Below are positions 8,178-16,181 of a DNA stretch of 64,000 nt, one piece after another. Each line of letters starts with the position of its first letter. The first letter of the stretch is position 1. The notes beneath the pieces were generated by a model. That model was given only the letters and a program-made list of their open reading frames with translations. It made no database searches and was not told where the DNA came from. The DNA lies in assembly GCF_039534165.1 (NCBI RefSeq), contig NZ_BAAAUX010000003.1, positions 1 to 64,000 on the forward strand. Reading direction: 5' to 3'. The position numbers and the translations under genes are program-made. This stretch comes from Saccharopolyspora_D taberi. GTDB taxonomy: Bacteria > Actinomycetota > Actinomycetes > Mycobacteriales > Pseudonocardiaceae.

Positions 8178-8798
8178 TCAGCCGCCGAACGGGACCTCGG
8201 TGACGACCTCCCACTCGGACGTCGAGTGGTCCCGGCTGAGCCGCACCAGCGACAGCGAGGGAACCCGCACCGTGGTGGGTTCGACCACGGTCGCGCCCAG
8301 CGTGGCCACGGCGAAGATCGCCGGCCCCTCGGAGGTGGAGTGCGCGAGGTTGACGTGCCGGTCGCTTTCCTCGGGCTCGGCGGGCACGGCCCCGAGCACC
8401 TCGCCGAGCGCGGAGCGCACCGAATCGCGGAGCTCGTGCAGCGACGACTGCGGCTCGGCGGGCAGCGAAAGCGACTCGGGCAGCACGACGGCCCGGTGGA
8501 AGGCCAGCGACAGCGGCCCGGTCCCGGCGATCCGGGCCCGCACGGCCTCCACCATGGGCCCGACCAGCGACTCGTCGATCTCGTCGGTGAACCCGGCCTC
8601 CTGCACGAGGATGTGCATCCACTCGAGGGGAACGAGATCGAACCCGGGCAGGTCCTGCAACGCCCGCTGGTACTCGTTCACGAGCGTCCGCAACCCGCTC
8701 TGATCGGAAAGCCCGAGCAACCACGCATAGCTGGTCCGCCCGGGCCCCCACCCCTCCCGCCAACGGGAGTGATTACGAACCTGATCCGCATGAGCCAT
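8178..8798 (-). CDS. 2'-5' RNA ligase / 2H phosphoesterase superfamily protein
   Basis: 206 residues from ATG 8798; GTG at 8807 is possible. There is no clear Shine-Dalgarno sequence. The two half-motifs of the 2H superfamily are present in degenerate form, MHILVQ near residue 60 and HVNLAHS near residue 145. Each has the His, but the following Thr/Ser is replaced or shifted. Canonical members hydrolyse 2',3'-cyclic phosphates or ligate tRNA halves. Many actinomycete relatives of this length have no known role, so activity is doubtful. It is the first gene of the run that continues into the Eis-like gene after 61 bases. Confidence 0.65.
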   Translation of the reverse strand: MAHADQVRNHSRWREGWGPGRTSYAWLLGLSDQSGLRTLVNEYQRALQDLPGFDLVPLEWMHILVQEAGFTDEIDESLVGPMVEAVRARIAGTGPLSLAFHRAVVLPESLSLPAEPQSSLHELRDSVRSALGEVLGAVPAEPEESDRHVNLAHSTSEGPAIFAVATLGATVVEPTTVRVPSLSLVRLSRDHSTSEWEVVTEVPFGG

Positions 8799-8918
8799 AT
8801 CAGTCACGGGTTGGACTGTATGGGGTCGCCTCGCTGCGCGGTGCGGGTGGCGGAGCCAACGGCGACGCGAGCCGTGCGGGCGCGGCCGAGTTTTGTCCAC
8901 AATGGACGAAAATGGCGA

Positions 8919-8953
8919 AGAGGCCCGGTCCGCGCAAGCGGACACGGGCCTCT
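8919..8953 (-). terminator. Terminator hairpin after tRNA-Gly
   Basis: On the minus strand the tRNA is followed by a stem AGAGGCCCGTGTCCGC pairing with GCGGACCGGGCCTCT (one bulge) and a TTGC loop. A T-rich stretch (CATTTTCG) comes just after it. This is the expected end of the monocistronic tRNA transcript. Confidence 0.7.
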
Positions 8954-8962
8954 CAGCCTCGG

Positions 8963-9033
8963 AGCGGGCGACGGGAATCGAACCCGCGTAGCCAGTTTGG
9001 AAGACTGGGGCTCTACCATTGAGCTACGCCCGC
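8963..9033 (-). tRNA. tRNA-Gly (anticodon UCC)
   Basis: A 71-nt cloverleaf on the minus strand. The acceptor arm GCGGGCG pairs with CGCCCGC, with discriminator T. The D arm holds GCTC...GAGC, and the anticodon stem CCAGT/ACTGG flanks loop CTTCCAA (anticodon TCC). The T arm contains GGTTCGATTCC. CCA is not encoded. It reads GGA and, by wobble, GGG. Confidence 0.95.
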
Positions 9034-9236
9034 GTGCTCGGTTTCGAACCCTACCGGTTTAAACACTGCCGACTGCATCCAGCCGACAGCACCCTGTCCG
9101 GCAGCTGGTCCGGCGGCCTGACCGACTCCGGCAGCCTAACCGACGGCTGGTTCGCGACCTTGCGTGCCCCAGCTTAGCGGGTCGCGATAGGCTGCTCGCA
9201 ACGCACCGGGTCCTTCCGGTGGCGTTGCTGTTCAGA

Positions 9237-9310
9237 CGGGGTGTGGCGCAGCTTGGTAGCGCACTCGCTTTGGGTGCGAGGGGCCGTGGGTTCAAATCCC
9301 GCCACCCCGA
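9237..9310 (+). tRNA. tRNA-Pro (anticodon UGG)
   Basis: A 74-nt cloverleaf. The acceptor arm CGGGGTG pairs with CACCCCG, with discriminator A. The D arm is GCGC...GCGC with GGTAG in the loop. The anticodon arm CTCGC-TTTGGGT-GCGAG carries anticodon TGG, and the T arm contains GGGTTCAAATCCC. CCA is not encoded. The 203 bases between the divergent tRNA-Gly and this gene hold both promoters, but I could not place hexamers with confidence. Confidence 0.95.
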
Positions 9311-9490
9311 CTCCGGTGGGCGACGGGTGTTCGCGTTCGACGCGGACCCGTCGCCCTCGTTCTTTTCCGCGGTGGCGCTGGCCTGCGGGTGTTACTGATC
9401 GTGATGCGGATCGCGGCCGTCGCGACGGTTGGTAACGGCGGTGGCGATCCCGCCGATTCCCCGATCGTGCGCAATGCCTTGGGTGTTCCG

Positions 9491-9667
9491 ATGCGCGCTC
9501 ACCTCCCCGCGGTGGTGGTGTGCGCGGTGCTCGGCGCTGTGGTGGTCGTCCTGGTCGGGGTGTCGCTGCTCGTGCGGGGCCCGGCCCCGTCGATGGTGTC
9601 CCCGGCGGAGGGGGTCATCACCGCGGTGACGCCGACGACCGCGGGGCCGGCTCTGGTGGGGCGCTGA
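9491..9667 (+). CDS. Possible small single-pass membrane protein
   Basis: 58 residues starting MRAHLP, with one strongly hydrophobic segment at residues 6-27 (VVVCAVLGAVVVVLVGVSLL) followed by a Pro/Thr/Ala-rich tail. The same frame is open further upstream (from GTG about 9389) without a membrane pattern. There is no good Shine-Dalgarno sequence. The 3' end overlaps the convergent ferredoxin-like gene by 50 bases. Apart from this frame, the stretch from the tRNA end to 9617 shows nothing I recognise. No family can be named, and it may be chance in GC-rich DNA. Confidence 0.3.
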   Translation: MRAHLPAVVVCAVLGAVVVVLVGVSLLVRGPAPSMVSPAEGVITAVTPTTAGPALVGR

Positions 9668-10562
9668 CGCTGACCGCGACGTGCGTCGTCGGCCGGACGG
9701 CCGCCTTCCCGCAGCTGTTCGGGCGGGGCGGGTCCAGCTCGTACTGGTGGACCGTCACGTCCCAGGCCCGCCCGTCCTGGTGCTCGACCCGGACCCGGTC
9801 CCCGTCCTCCCCAGTGACCCGCAGGGCGTTGACCAGGTATTCGCCGACGTGTTCGCGCACGGCGAGCTCGGCGACCTGCCCGGCGTGGCTCCAGGTGGAC
9901 CGGCCCCGGCAGTGCTCCAGGACGAGCTTGCCCGCCGCCGCGGCCGACAGCGCCGCGTCCGCCGTGTGCCCGCGCAGCCTGCCGTAGGTGTAGCCGCTGG
10001 GCAGCAGGACCGCGGCCGGGGCGAACCGGTGGCCGCCGGTGTGCGTGGTCTCCCAGACCGCTTCGCCGTGCCGCCCGCCGAGGTCGGTGATCAGCTCGCG
10101 GCCGAGCAGGGCGCAGCAGCGGTCGCGGCGCCCGTTGGTGCACACGAGCAGCACCGGCCCGGAGGCCGGCCGCCCCCAGCCGCCGTGCTCGCCGCGCCCG
10201 ACGCCGTCGAAGTCGAGCCCGAGCAGGTCCGCGGGATCGGTGATGTCGGCGGTGCGCAGCCAGCTCGCGTCCGGCCCGGTGTGGGCGAGGTAGACGCGTC
10301 GCGGCCCGGCGCTCGGCTCGTCGGCGTGCCTGCCGGGACGGCGGATGAGCTGGACGCGGACGCCCGCCGCGGCGGCGGCCCGGTCCAGGGCGCGGCCGAG
10401 GTCCGGGTCCAGGTGGCTCTGCACCAGCGCGTTGTGCCCCCACGGCCCGCGCTGCTCCAGGCACAGCCAGCTCCGCGCGACGGCCGCGGTGCCGGGCAGC
10501 GGCTCGCGGTGGCGCTCCGCGAGCGCGGCGCAGGTTTCCTGGACAGGCGGGGTGTCGTGCAC
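9618..10562 (-). CDS. Sucrase/ferredoxin-like (thioredoxin-like [2Fe-2S]) protein
   Basis: About 314 residues. The family signature is the core LVCTNGRRDRCCALLG, with one Cys then a CC pair that can hold a [2Fe-2S] cluster. EPLPGTAAVARSWLCLEQ with GPWGHNAL follows near the N-terminus. The C-terminal half has ETTHTGGHRFAP and LPSGYTYGRL, both conserved in this family. The biochemical function is unknown; the name comes from a yeast homologue. The start is uncertain: GTG 10562 has GGAGG too close upstream, while GTG 10610 adds 16 residues without any ribosome-binding site. The gene is divergent from tig. Confidence 0.8.
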   Translation of the reverse strand: MHDTPPVQETCAALAERHREPLPGTAAVARSWLCLEQRGPWGHNALVQSHLDPDLGRALDRAAAAAGVRVQLIRRPGRHADEPSAGPRRVYLAHTGPDASWLRTADITDPADLLGLDFDGVGRGEHGGWGRPASGPVLLVCTNGRRDRCCALLGRELITDLGGRHGEAVWETTHTGGHRFAPAAVLLPSGYTYGRLRGHTADAALSAAAAGKLVLEHCRGRSTWSHAGQVAELAVREHVGEYLVNALRVTGEDGDRVRVEHQDGRAWDVTVHQYELDPPRPNSCGKAAVRPTTHVAVSVSAPPEPAPRSSASPR

Positions 10563-10660
10563 ACCTCCACTGAAACACGCCGCGGCCCGGGCCGAGCGGA
10601 CTGGAGTCACCCGATCGGGGTGGTTGGGAACCCCGAACCGGGTACTCGACGTGCAAGCAA

Positions 10661-10666
10661 TAGACT
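10661..10666 (+). promoter_or_regulatory. Candidate -10 box of tig
   Basis: TAGACT, about 90 bases before the tig start, fits the TAnnnT consensus of the actinomycete housekeeping sigma factor. No matching -35 was found, so this is a weak call. Confidence 0.3.
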
Positions 10667-10756
10667 CGGAGGTCAGCCCGGCGTCGACGGACGTGGCGCG
10701 AGGCCACTCCTACTGGCACCGCCGGGGTTCGAAGCACGTTCGCACTAGGAGACCAC

Positions 10757-12145
10757 GTGAAGAGCACCGTCGAGCACCTGAGCCCGACGCGCGTACGGAT
10801 CAACGTCGAGGTGCCGTTCGACGAGCTCAAGCCGAACTTCGACCGCGCGTACAAGGCACTGGCCAAGCAGGTCCGCATCCCCGGTTTCCGGCCGGGCAAG
10901 GTTCCGGCCCGGGTGCTGGAGAGCCGCATCGGTCGTGGCCCCGTGCTCGACGAGGTCGTCAACGAGTCGGTCCCGGCCAAGTACCTGGAAGCGGTCAACA
11001 GCAGCGAGGTCCGCACCCTCGGTCGCCCGGACATCGAGGTGACCAAGATCGAGGACGGCGACGTCATCGAGTTCACCGCCGAGGTGGACGTCCGCCCGGA
11101 GATCACCGTGCCCGCCTTCGGCGAGCTGAAGGTCACCGTGGACGACGTCGAGGTCACCGAGGACGAGGTGTCCGAGCAGCTCGACGAGCTGCGCGCCCGC
11201 TTCGGCACGCTGACCGGCGTCGAGCGCGCCGCCCAGCAGGGCGACTTCGTCAGCATCGACCTGTCGGCCACCGTCGACGGCCAGGAGGTCGAGGACGCGC
11301 AGACCAGCGGCCTGTCCTACGAGATCGGTTCCGGCCAGCTCATCGACGGCATCGACGACGCGCTGATCGGCCAGAGCGAGGGCGACACCAACACCTTCAC
11401 CACCACCCTCGTCGCCGGTGAGCACGCCGGCAAGGAGGCCGAGGTGACCGTCAAGCTGAACTCGGTCAAGGAGCGGCACCTGCCGGAGGCCGACGACGAG
11501 TTCGCGCAGATGGCCAGCGAGTTCGACACAGTCGACGAGCTCGTCGCCGACCTGCGCGAGCGGCTCGGCCGGGTCAAGCGGATGCAGCAGGGCATGCAGG
11601 CCAGGGACAAGATCCTCGAGGCGCTGCTGGAGACCGTCGAGGTCCCGCTGCCGGAGAAGGTCGTCGAGTCCGAGATCGAGGTGCGCGAGCACGACGCGAT
11701 CCACCCGTTCGACCACGACCAGGACCGCTTCGGCGAGTGGCTGGAGCAGCAGGGCCAGACCCGCGAGCAGTTCGACGCCGAGACCCGCGAGGAGGCGGAG
11801 AAGGCGGTCCGCACCCAGCTGGTGCTGGACACCATCGCCGACGCCGAGGACGTGTCGGTCTCGGACAACGAGCTGACCGAGCGGATCATCTACCAGGCGC
11901 AGCGGTTCGGCGTGAGCCCGGACCAGTACGTCCAGCAGGCCCAGCAGTCCGGTCAGCTCGGCGCGATCTACGCCGACGTCCGGCGCAGCAAGGCGCTGTT
12001 CTCGGTGGTCCGCCAGGCGACCGTGACCGACGAGGCGGGCAACGAGCTGGACCTCGACGAGCTGTTCGGTCCGCAGGCCGGTGCCGAGGAGCAGTCCGAG
12101 GAGACCGCCGAGCAGGAGCCGAAGGCCGACGCCAAGGCGGAGTGA
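10757..12145 (+). CDS. tig: Trigger factor, ribosome-associated chaperone
   Basis: 462 residues, GTG start with AGGAG seven bases upstream. Residues 1-120 form the ribosome-binding domain; the tail-contact signature GFRPGKVPARVLESR is at about residues 43-57. Residues 150-240 are the FKBP-type prolyl isomerase domain (GDFVSIDLSATVDG). The rest is the helical chaperone arms, ending in an acidic Ala/Glu-rich tail. It binds nascent chains at the exit tunnel next to L23 and delays misfolding. The clpP1-clpP2-clpX genes follow in the same direction, the classic tig-clpP-clpX order, but with a 219-base gap carrying its own promoter signals. Confidence 0.97.
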   Translation: MKSTVEHLSPTRVRINVEVPFDELKPNFDRAYKALAKQVRIPGFRPGKVPARVLESRIGRGPVLDEVVNESVPAKYLEAVNSSEVRTLGRPDIEVTKIEDGDVIEFTAEVDVRPEITVPAFGELKVTVDDVEVTEDEVSEQLDELRARFGTLTGVERAAQQGDFVSIDLSATVDGQEVEDAQTSGLSYEIGSGQLIDGIDDALIGQSEGDTNTFTTTLVAGEHAGKEAEVTVKLNSVKERHLPEADDEFAQMASEFDTVDELVADLRERLGRVKRMQQGMQARDKILEALLETVEVPLPEKVVESEIEVREHDAIHPFDHDQDRFGEWLEQQGQTREQFDAETREEAEKAVRTQLVLDTIADAEDVSVSDNELTERIIYQAQRFGVSPDQYVQQAQQSGQLGAIYADVRRSKALFSVVRQATVTDEAGNELDLDELFGPQAGAEEQSEETAEQEPKADAKAE

Positions 12146-12171
12146 CGGCCGCGCGGACACCTGAATAGACA

Positions 12172-12185
12172 TGCTCTGAGCGAAC
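12172..12185 (+). promoter_or_regulatory. Possible ClgR operator upstream of clpP1
   Basis: TGCTCTGAGCGAAC resembles the actinobacterial ClgR site (CGC, five bases, GCG, then A/T-rich and C/G) with two mismatches. It lies about 40 bases before a possible -10 (TAGGGT at 12224-12229), a normal activator position. ClgR control of clpP1P2 is established in Streptomyces, Corynebacterium and Mycobacterium. For this site it is inference. Confidence 0.4.
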
Positions 12186-12223
12186 GTGGGCGGTACTGGG
12201 AAGCTGGTGCCGTCCACTTTCGT

Positions 12224-12229
12224 TAGGGT
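12224..12229 (+). promoter_or_regulatory. Candidate -10 box of clpP1-clpP2
   Basis: TAGGGT in CGTTAGGGTCTGT fits TAnnnT. The -35 region (around 12201) is poor, as expected for an activator-dependent promoter. The remaining 135 bases to the clpP1 start show no other structure that I recognise. Confidence 0.35.
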
Positions 12230-12364
12230 CTGTCGTAGCGGATCACCCGAACGGGAAACGCGACATCGTGCGGGGTCGTCGTGGTCCACTGTGGAAACCG
12301 AGACCTCCACGGTGGGCAGGCTCACCCCGTGGAAGACGCCCAGTGTGGGAGAAGGCAGGGAGAC

Positions 12365-12988
12365 GTGACGCAGCACCTGACTGTTCCGGCGTCCGACGGG
12401 TCGCCGCAGATGCGGTCGACGACGAACGGACTCTCGCTCAACGACTCGGTGTACGAGCGGTTGCTGCGGGAGCGCATCATCGTCCTCGGTTCGCAGGTCG
12501 AGGACTCCATCGCCAACCAGATCTGCTCGCAGCTGATCCTGTTGGCGGCCGAGGACCCGGAACGCGACATCTCGTTGTACATCAACTCGCCCGGCGGTTC
12601 GGTGCCGGCGGGCATGGCGATCTACGACACCATGCAGCTGATCCAGCCGGACGTGGCGACCGTGGCGATGGGCTTCGCCGCCTCGATGGGGCAGTTCCTG
12701 CTCTCGGCCGGCGCCCGCGGCAAGCGGTTCGCGCTGCCGCACGCGCGGATCATGATGCACCAGCCGTCCGCGGGCATCGGCGGCACCGCATCCGACATCG
12801 CCATCCAGGCCGAGGTCTTCGCCAAGAACAAGCTGGAGATGGCGCAGCTGATCGCGGAGCAGACCGGCCAGACGGTGGAGAAGATCACCGCCGACTCCGA
12901 CCGGGACAAGTGGTTCACCGCGGAGGAGGCCCGCGAGTACGGCTTCGTGGACCACATCGCGACCGCCGCCAACCTGCCGCGCGCCTGA
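12365..12988 (+). CDS. clpP1: ATP-dependent Clp protease proteolytic subunit 1
   Basis: 207 residues from GTG 12365, preceded by GGGAG at good spacing. The catalytic triad is Ser107 (GFAASMGQ), His132 (RIMMHQPS) and Asp181 (SDRDKWF). SPGGSV marks the substrate loop. ClpP1 and ClpP2 form a mixed tetradecamer barrel in actinobacteria, fed by ClpX or ClpC1. clpP2 starts 16 bases downstream, so the two are one operon. The start is placed after the upstream non-coding stretch because the reading frame before 12365 has no family similarity. Confidence 0.96.
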   Translation: MTQHLTVPASDGSPQMRSTTNGLSLNDSVYERLLRERIIVLGSQVEDSIANQICSQLILLAAEDPERDISLYINSPGGSVPAGMAIYDTMQLIQPDVATVAMGFAASMGQFLLSAGARGKRFALPHARIMMHQPSAGIGGTASDIAIQAEVFAKNKLEMAQLIAEQTGQTVEKITADSDRDKWFTAEEAREYGFVDHIATAANLPRA

Positions 12989-13004
12989 GACGAGGAGTTC
13001 GCAC

Positions 13005-13637
13005 GTGAATCCGTACCAGTCCTTGCAGTCCCGGTATGTGCTGCCCTCGTTCGTCGAGCGCACGGCATACGGGGTCAAGGAGTCGAACCCGTACAACAAG
13101 CTGTTCGAGGAGCGCATCGTCTTCCTGGGCGTCCAGGTCGACGACGCCTCGGCGAACGACGTGATGGCCCAGCTGCTGTTCCTGGAGTCCGACGACCCGG
13201 ACCGCGAGATCACCATCTACATCAACTCGCCCGGTGGCTCGTTCACCGCGCTGATGGCGATCTACGACACGATCCAGTACGTTCGCCCGGACGTGCGAAC
13301 CGTTTGCCTCGGGCAGGCCGCCTCGGCCGCCGCGGTGCTGCTCGCCGCGGGCACCAAGGGCAAGCGGATGGCGCTGCCGAACTCGCGGGTGCTGATCCAC
13401 CAGCCCGCGACGGAGGGCATCTACGGTCAGGTCTCCGACCTGGAGATCCAGGCCAACGAGGTGCAGCGGATGCGGGAGCAGATGGAGGCCACGCTGGCCA
13501 AGCACACCAACCGCAGCGCGGAGCAGGTGCGCGAGGACATCGAGCGGGACAAGATCCTGACCGCCGAGCAGGCGCTGGAGTACGGCATCATCGACGAGGT
13601 GCTGCCGTACCGGAAGCTCTCGGCTCAGAAGTCCTGA
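13005..13637 (+). CDS. clpP2: ATP-dependent Clp protease proteolytic subunit 2
   Basis: 210 residues, GTG start with GAGGAG upstream. The triad is Ser107 (GQAASAAAV), His132 (RVLIHQPA) and Asp182 (IERDKIL). The N-terminus MNPYQSLQSRYVLPSF is characteristic of actinobacterial ClpP2, which carries the hydrophobic pockets that dock ClpX/ClpC1. It is coupled by operon structure to clpP1 (16-base gap). After it, 249 bases run to clpX; these hold no gene and no clear hairpin, and may contain a separate clpX promoter. Confidence 0.96.
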   Translation: MNPYQSLQSRYVLPSFVERTAYGVKESNPYNKLFEERIVFLGVQVDDASANDVMAQLLFLESDDPDREITIYINSPGGSFTALMAIYDTIQYVRPDVRTVCLGQAASAAAVLLAAGTKGKRMALPNSRVLIHQPATEGIYGQVSDLEIQANEVQRMREQMEATLAKHTNRSAEQVREDIERDKILTAEQALEYGIIDEVLPYRKLSAQKS

Positions 13638-13886
13638 GACACGCCGGACGCGATACGGTGAGACGCTGGTCACATTCGGGCCCGTCTCAGCCGGTTCCGC
13701 GACTGCTCCGCAAGGGTGAGCAGGTTCAGGCGGCGACACGCCGGGCACGATGCGAGGCACGTCGTGCTCGGCGTGTGGCGGACACTGTGAGTCTCCCCGA
13801 ACCCGGGGAACGGCAGGTACCGTCGAAGGCACATACGGTCAGGCGCGCCACCGGACGGCGCGCCGGAGGGGACGGGGTCAGCGGTC

Positions 13887-15170
13887 ATGGCACGTATCGG
13901 TGACGGCGGCGACCTGCTGAAGTGCTCCTTCTGCGGGAAGAGCCAGAAGCAGGTCAAGAAACTCATCGCCGGCCCCGGCGTGTACATCTGCGATGAGTGC
14001 ATCGATCTCTGCAACGAGATCATCGAGGAGGAGCTGGCCGAGGCGGGCGAGGTCAAGCTCGACGAACTCCCCAAACCGGCCGAGATCCACGAGTTCCTCG
14101 ACCAGTACGTGATCGGTCAGGACGCGGCCAAGCGCAACCTCTCGGTGGCGGTCTACAACCACTACAAGCGGATCCAGGTCGGCGAGCGCACCACGCGCGA
14201 CAGCCGCGAGGAGGCCGTGGAGCTGGCCAAGTCGAACATCCTGATGCTCGGCCCCACCGGCTGCGGCAAGACCTACCTCGCGCAGACCCTCGCCAAGATG
14301 CTCAACGTCCCGTTCGCGATCGCCGACGCCACGGCGCTGACCGAGGCGGGCTACGTCGGCGAGGACGTCGAGAACATCCTGCTCAAGCTCATCCAGGCCG
14401 CCGACTACGACGTCAAGCGCGCCGAGACCGGCATCATCTACATCGACGAGGTCGACAAGATCGCCCGCAAGAGCGAGAACCCGTCGATCACCCGCGACGT
14501 CTCCGGCGAGGGCGTGCAGCAGGCGCTGCTGAAGATCCTGGAGGGCACCACCGCGAGCGTGCCGCCGCAGGGCGGGCGCAAGCACCCGCACCAGGAGTTC
14601 ATCCAGATCGACACCACCAACGTGCTGTTCATCGTCGCGGGTGCGTTCGCCGGTCTGGAGAAGATCGTCGAGGAGCGGGTCGGCAAGCACAGCATCGGTT
14701 TCGGCGCCGACCTGCGGTCGAAGTCCGAGCTCGACGAGGCCGACCACTTCGCCGACGTCATGCCGGAGGACCTGATCAAGTTCGGGCTGATCCCGGAGTT
14801 CATCGGCCGGCTTCCCACGGTGGCCAGCGTGACGAACCTGGACAAGCCGTCCCTGGTGCAGATCCTGACCGAGCCGCGCAACGCGCTGATCAAGCAGTAC
14901 AAGCGGCTGTTCGAGATGGACAACGTCGAGCTGGAGTTCACCAAGACCGCGCTGGAGGCCATCGCCGACCAGGCGATCCTGCGCGGCACCGGTGCGCGCG
15001 GGCTGCGGGCGATCCTGGAGGAGGTCCTGCTGCCGGTGATGTACGACATCCCGAGCCGCTCCGACGTCGCCAAGGTCGTCATCACCGAGCAGACCGTTCG
15101 CGAGAACGTGAACCCGACGATCGTGGCGCGGCAGGCCACCCGCCGCGAACGCCGCGAGAAGTCCGCGTAG
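13887..15170 (+). CDS. clpX: ATP-dependent Clp protease ATP-binding subunit ClpX
   Basis: 427 residues. The N-terminal zinc-binding domain has Cys13, Cys16, Cys35 and Cys38. The AAA+ core carries Walker A GPTGCGKT (about residues 122-129), Walker B IIYIDEVDKI, sensor motifs, the RKH loop and the GARGLRAILEE C-terminal arginine finger region. It unfolds tagged proteins and threads them into the ClpP1P2 barrel. The ClpP-docking IGF-type loop is expected around residue 265, near HSIGFGAD. It is co-directional with clpP1-clpP2 but 249 bases away. Confidence 0.97.
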   Translation: MARIGDGGDLLKCSFCGKSQKQVKKLIAGPGVYICDECIDLCNEIIEEELAEAGEVKLDELPKPAEIHEFLDQYVIGQDAAKRNLSVAVYNHYKRIQVGERTTRDSREEAVELAKSNILMLGPTGCGKTYLAQTLAKMLNVPFAIADATALTEAGYVGEDVENILLKLIQAADYDVKRAETGIIYIDEVDKIARKSENPSITRDVSGEGVQQALLKILEGTTASVPPQGGRKHPHQEFIQIDTTNVLFIVAGAFAGLEKIVEERVGKHSIGFGADLRSKSELDEADHFADVMPEDLIKFGLIPEFIGRLPTVASVTNLDKPSLVQILTEPRNALIKQYKRLFEMDNVELEFTKTALEAIADQAILRGTGARGLRAILEEVLLPVMYDIPSRSDVAKVVITEQTVRENVNPTIVARQATRRERREKSA

Positions 15171-15200
15171 GCGGTCCCGGACGCGCGTTGCGCGGTCGCC

Positions 15201-16055
15201 TCAGGCCAAGCGTTGGCCCAGGTAGCGCAGCGCGTCCGGTAGGGCCCGGCGCCAGTAGCCGTCGGTGTGGTCGCCGGGTTCGAACGAGGTGACGACGGCG
15301 TTCGTCCGGTCCGCCAGGTCGAGCGCCCGTTCGTAGAAGACGTCGGCCGTTCCGCACCAGATCCCGAGGCCGCGGCCGTCGATGCGGGCGGCGTGGCGCA
15401 GCGGGTCGTTCGCCTCCCACACCTCGCGTGCGGGGAAGGCGTTGAGCGGGCGGGACTCCTCCCAGGAACCGAACAGGGCGGGGGAGATGACCGCCTTCAG
15501 CGGCGCCGGGTGGCTCAGCGCGCCGAACCCGCCCATGGAGATGCCCAGGGCCGCGCTCGGCGCGGCGAGGCCGAGTTCGGCCAGCCAGACCGGGATCTCC
15601 TCCAGCAGCATCCGCATCGGGTCGTCGCCCGCGCCGTCGTCGTGCCAGTAGTGCTCGCCGCCGTCCGGGGCGACCACGGTGAACGGCCTGGCCCCGGTTG
15701 CCGTCAGGAACTGGGCCGTCAGGAACTGGGGGAGCCCCAGGCCGGCCATGCCGCGGGCCGACGAGCCGCGGCCGTGCAGGGCGAGGCAGACCGGCAGCCG
15801 CTCCGGGCGGGACCCGGCCGGAGCGGTGATCATCAGCTCCACCTCGCGCGAGCGCGCCGCGCTGCGCCGGGAGACGAACTCGGCCTGGGCGGGCGCCTGC
15901 GGCACCACGCCGTCCGCGCCGGTGAGGCCGAGGTGCCTGCGCAGCCAGGGCCCGCCGGGAAGGACGTCGGTCGCGACGCCCGCGCCCGCCAGGACCGCGC
16001 CCGCTCCGGCCGCGGCGAGGAACCCGCGTCGGGTCGGGAACTTCCGTGAAGACAT
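15201..16055 (-). CDS. Tat-exported esterase D/antigen 85-like hydrolase
   Basis: 284 residues. Residues 1-30 are a twin-arginine signal (TRRGFLAAAGAGAVLAGAG). The alpha/beta hydrolase core has ALHGRGSS at the oxyanion region and the nucleophile elbow GISMGGFGAL, as in the S-formylglutathione hydrolase/antigen 85 group. The terminal PGDHTDGYWR holds the catalytic His, and IWCGTADVF is near the Asp. It is a paralogue of the protein at 16822-17694 (same ISMGGFGAL, WCGT and C-terminal layout), with a different small hydrolase gene lying between them on the other strand. The substrate is unknown; a cell-wall or lipid ester is likely. Confidence 0.85.
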   Translation of the reverse strand: MSSRKFPTRRGFLAAAGAGAVLAGAGVATDVLPGGPWLRRHLGLTGADGVVPQAPAQAEFVSRRSAARSREVELMITAPAGSRPERLPVCLALHGRGSSARGMAGLGLPQFLTAQFLTATGARPFTVVAPDGGEHYWHDDGAGDDPMRMLLEEIPVWLAELGLAAPSAALGISMGGFGALSHPAPLKAVISPALFGSWEESRPLNAFPAREVWEANDPLRHAARIDGRGLGIWCGTADVFYERALDLADRTNAVVTSFEPGDHTDGYWRRALPDALRYLGQRLA

Positions 16056-16181
16056 CGGGGAAATTCAAGCAGGACCGCCCGATGCGGTGGCGTGGTTTCC
16101 GCCAAGGGGTGGTTGGGCCGGTGGCGACCGCGCCCATAGATGATCATTGCCGCACGATCATCGACTCCGGGGAGCGGCGCC

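Noticed and set aside
10685..10750. tRNA-like GGGGTTCGAAG before tig
   Set aside because: Only the T-loop-like bases are present. No acceptor or anticodon stems can be paired, so no tRNA is called.
10745..13216. Minus-strand open frame of 823 codons across tig and clpP1
   Set aside because: It overlaps two unmistakable core genes on the other strand and shows only Val/Leu/Arg/Asp shadow composition.
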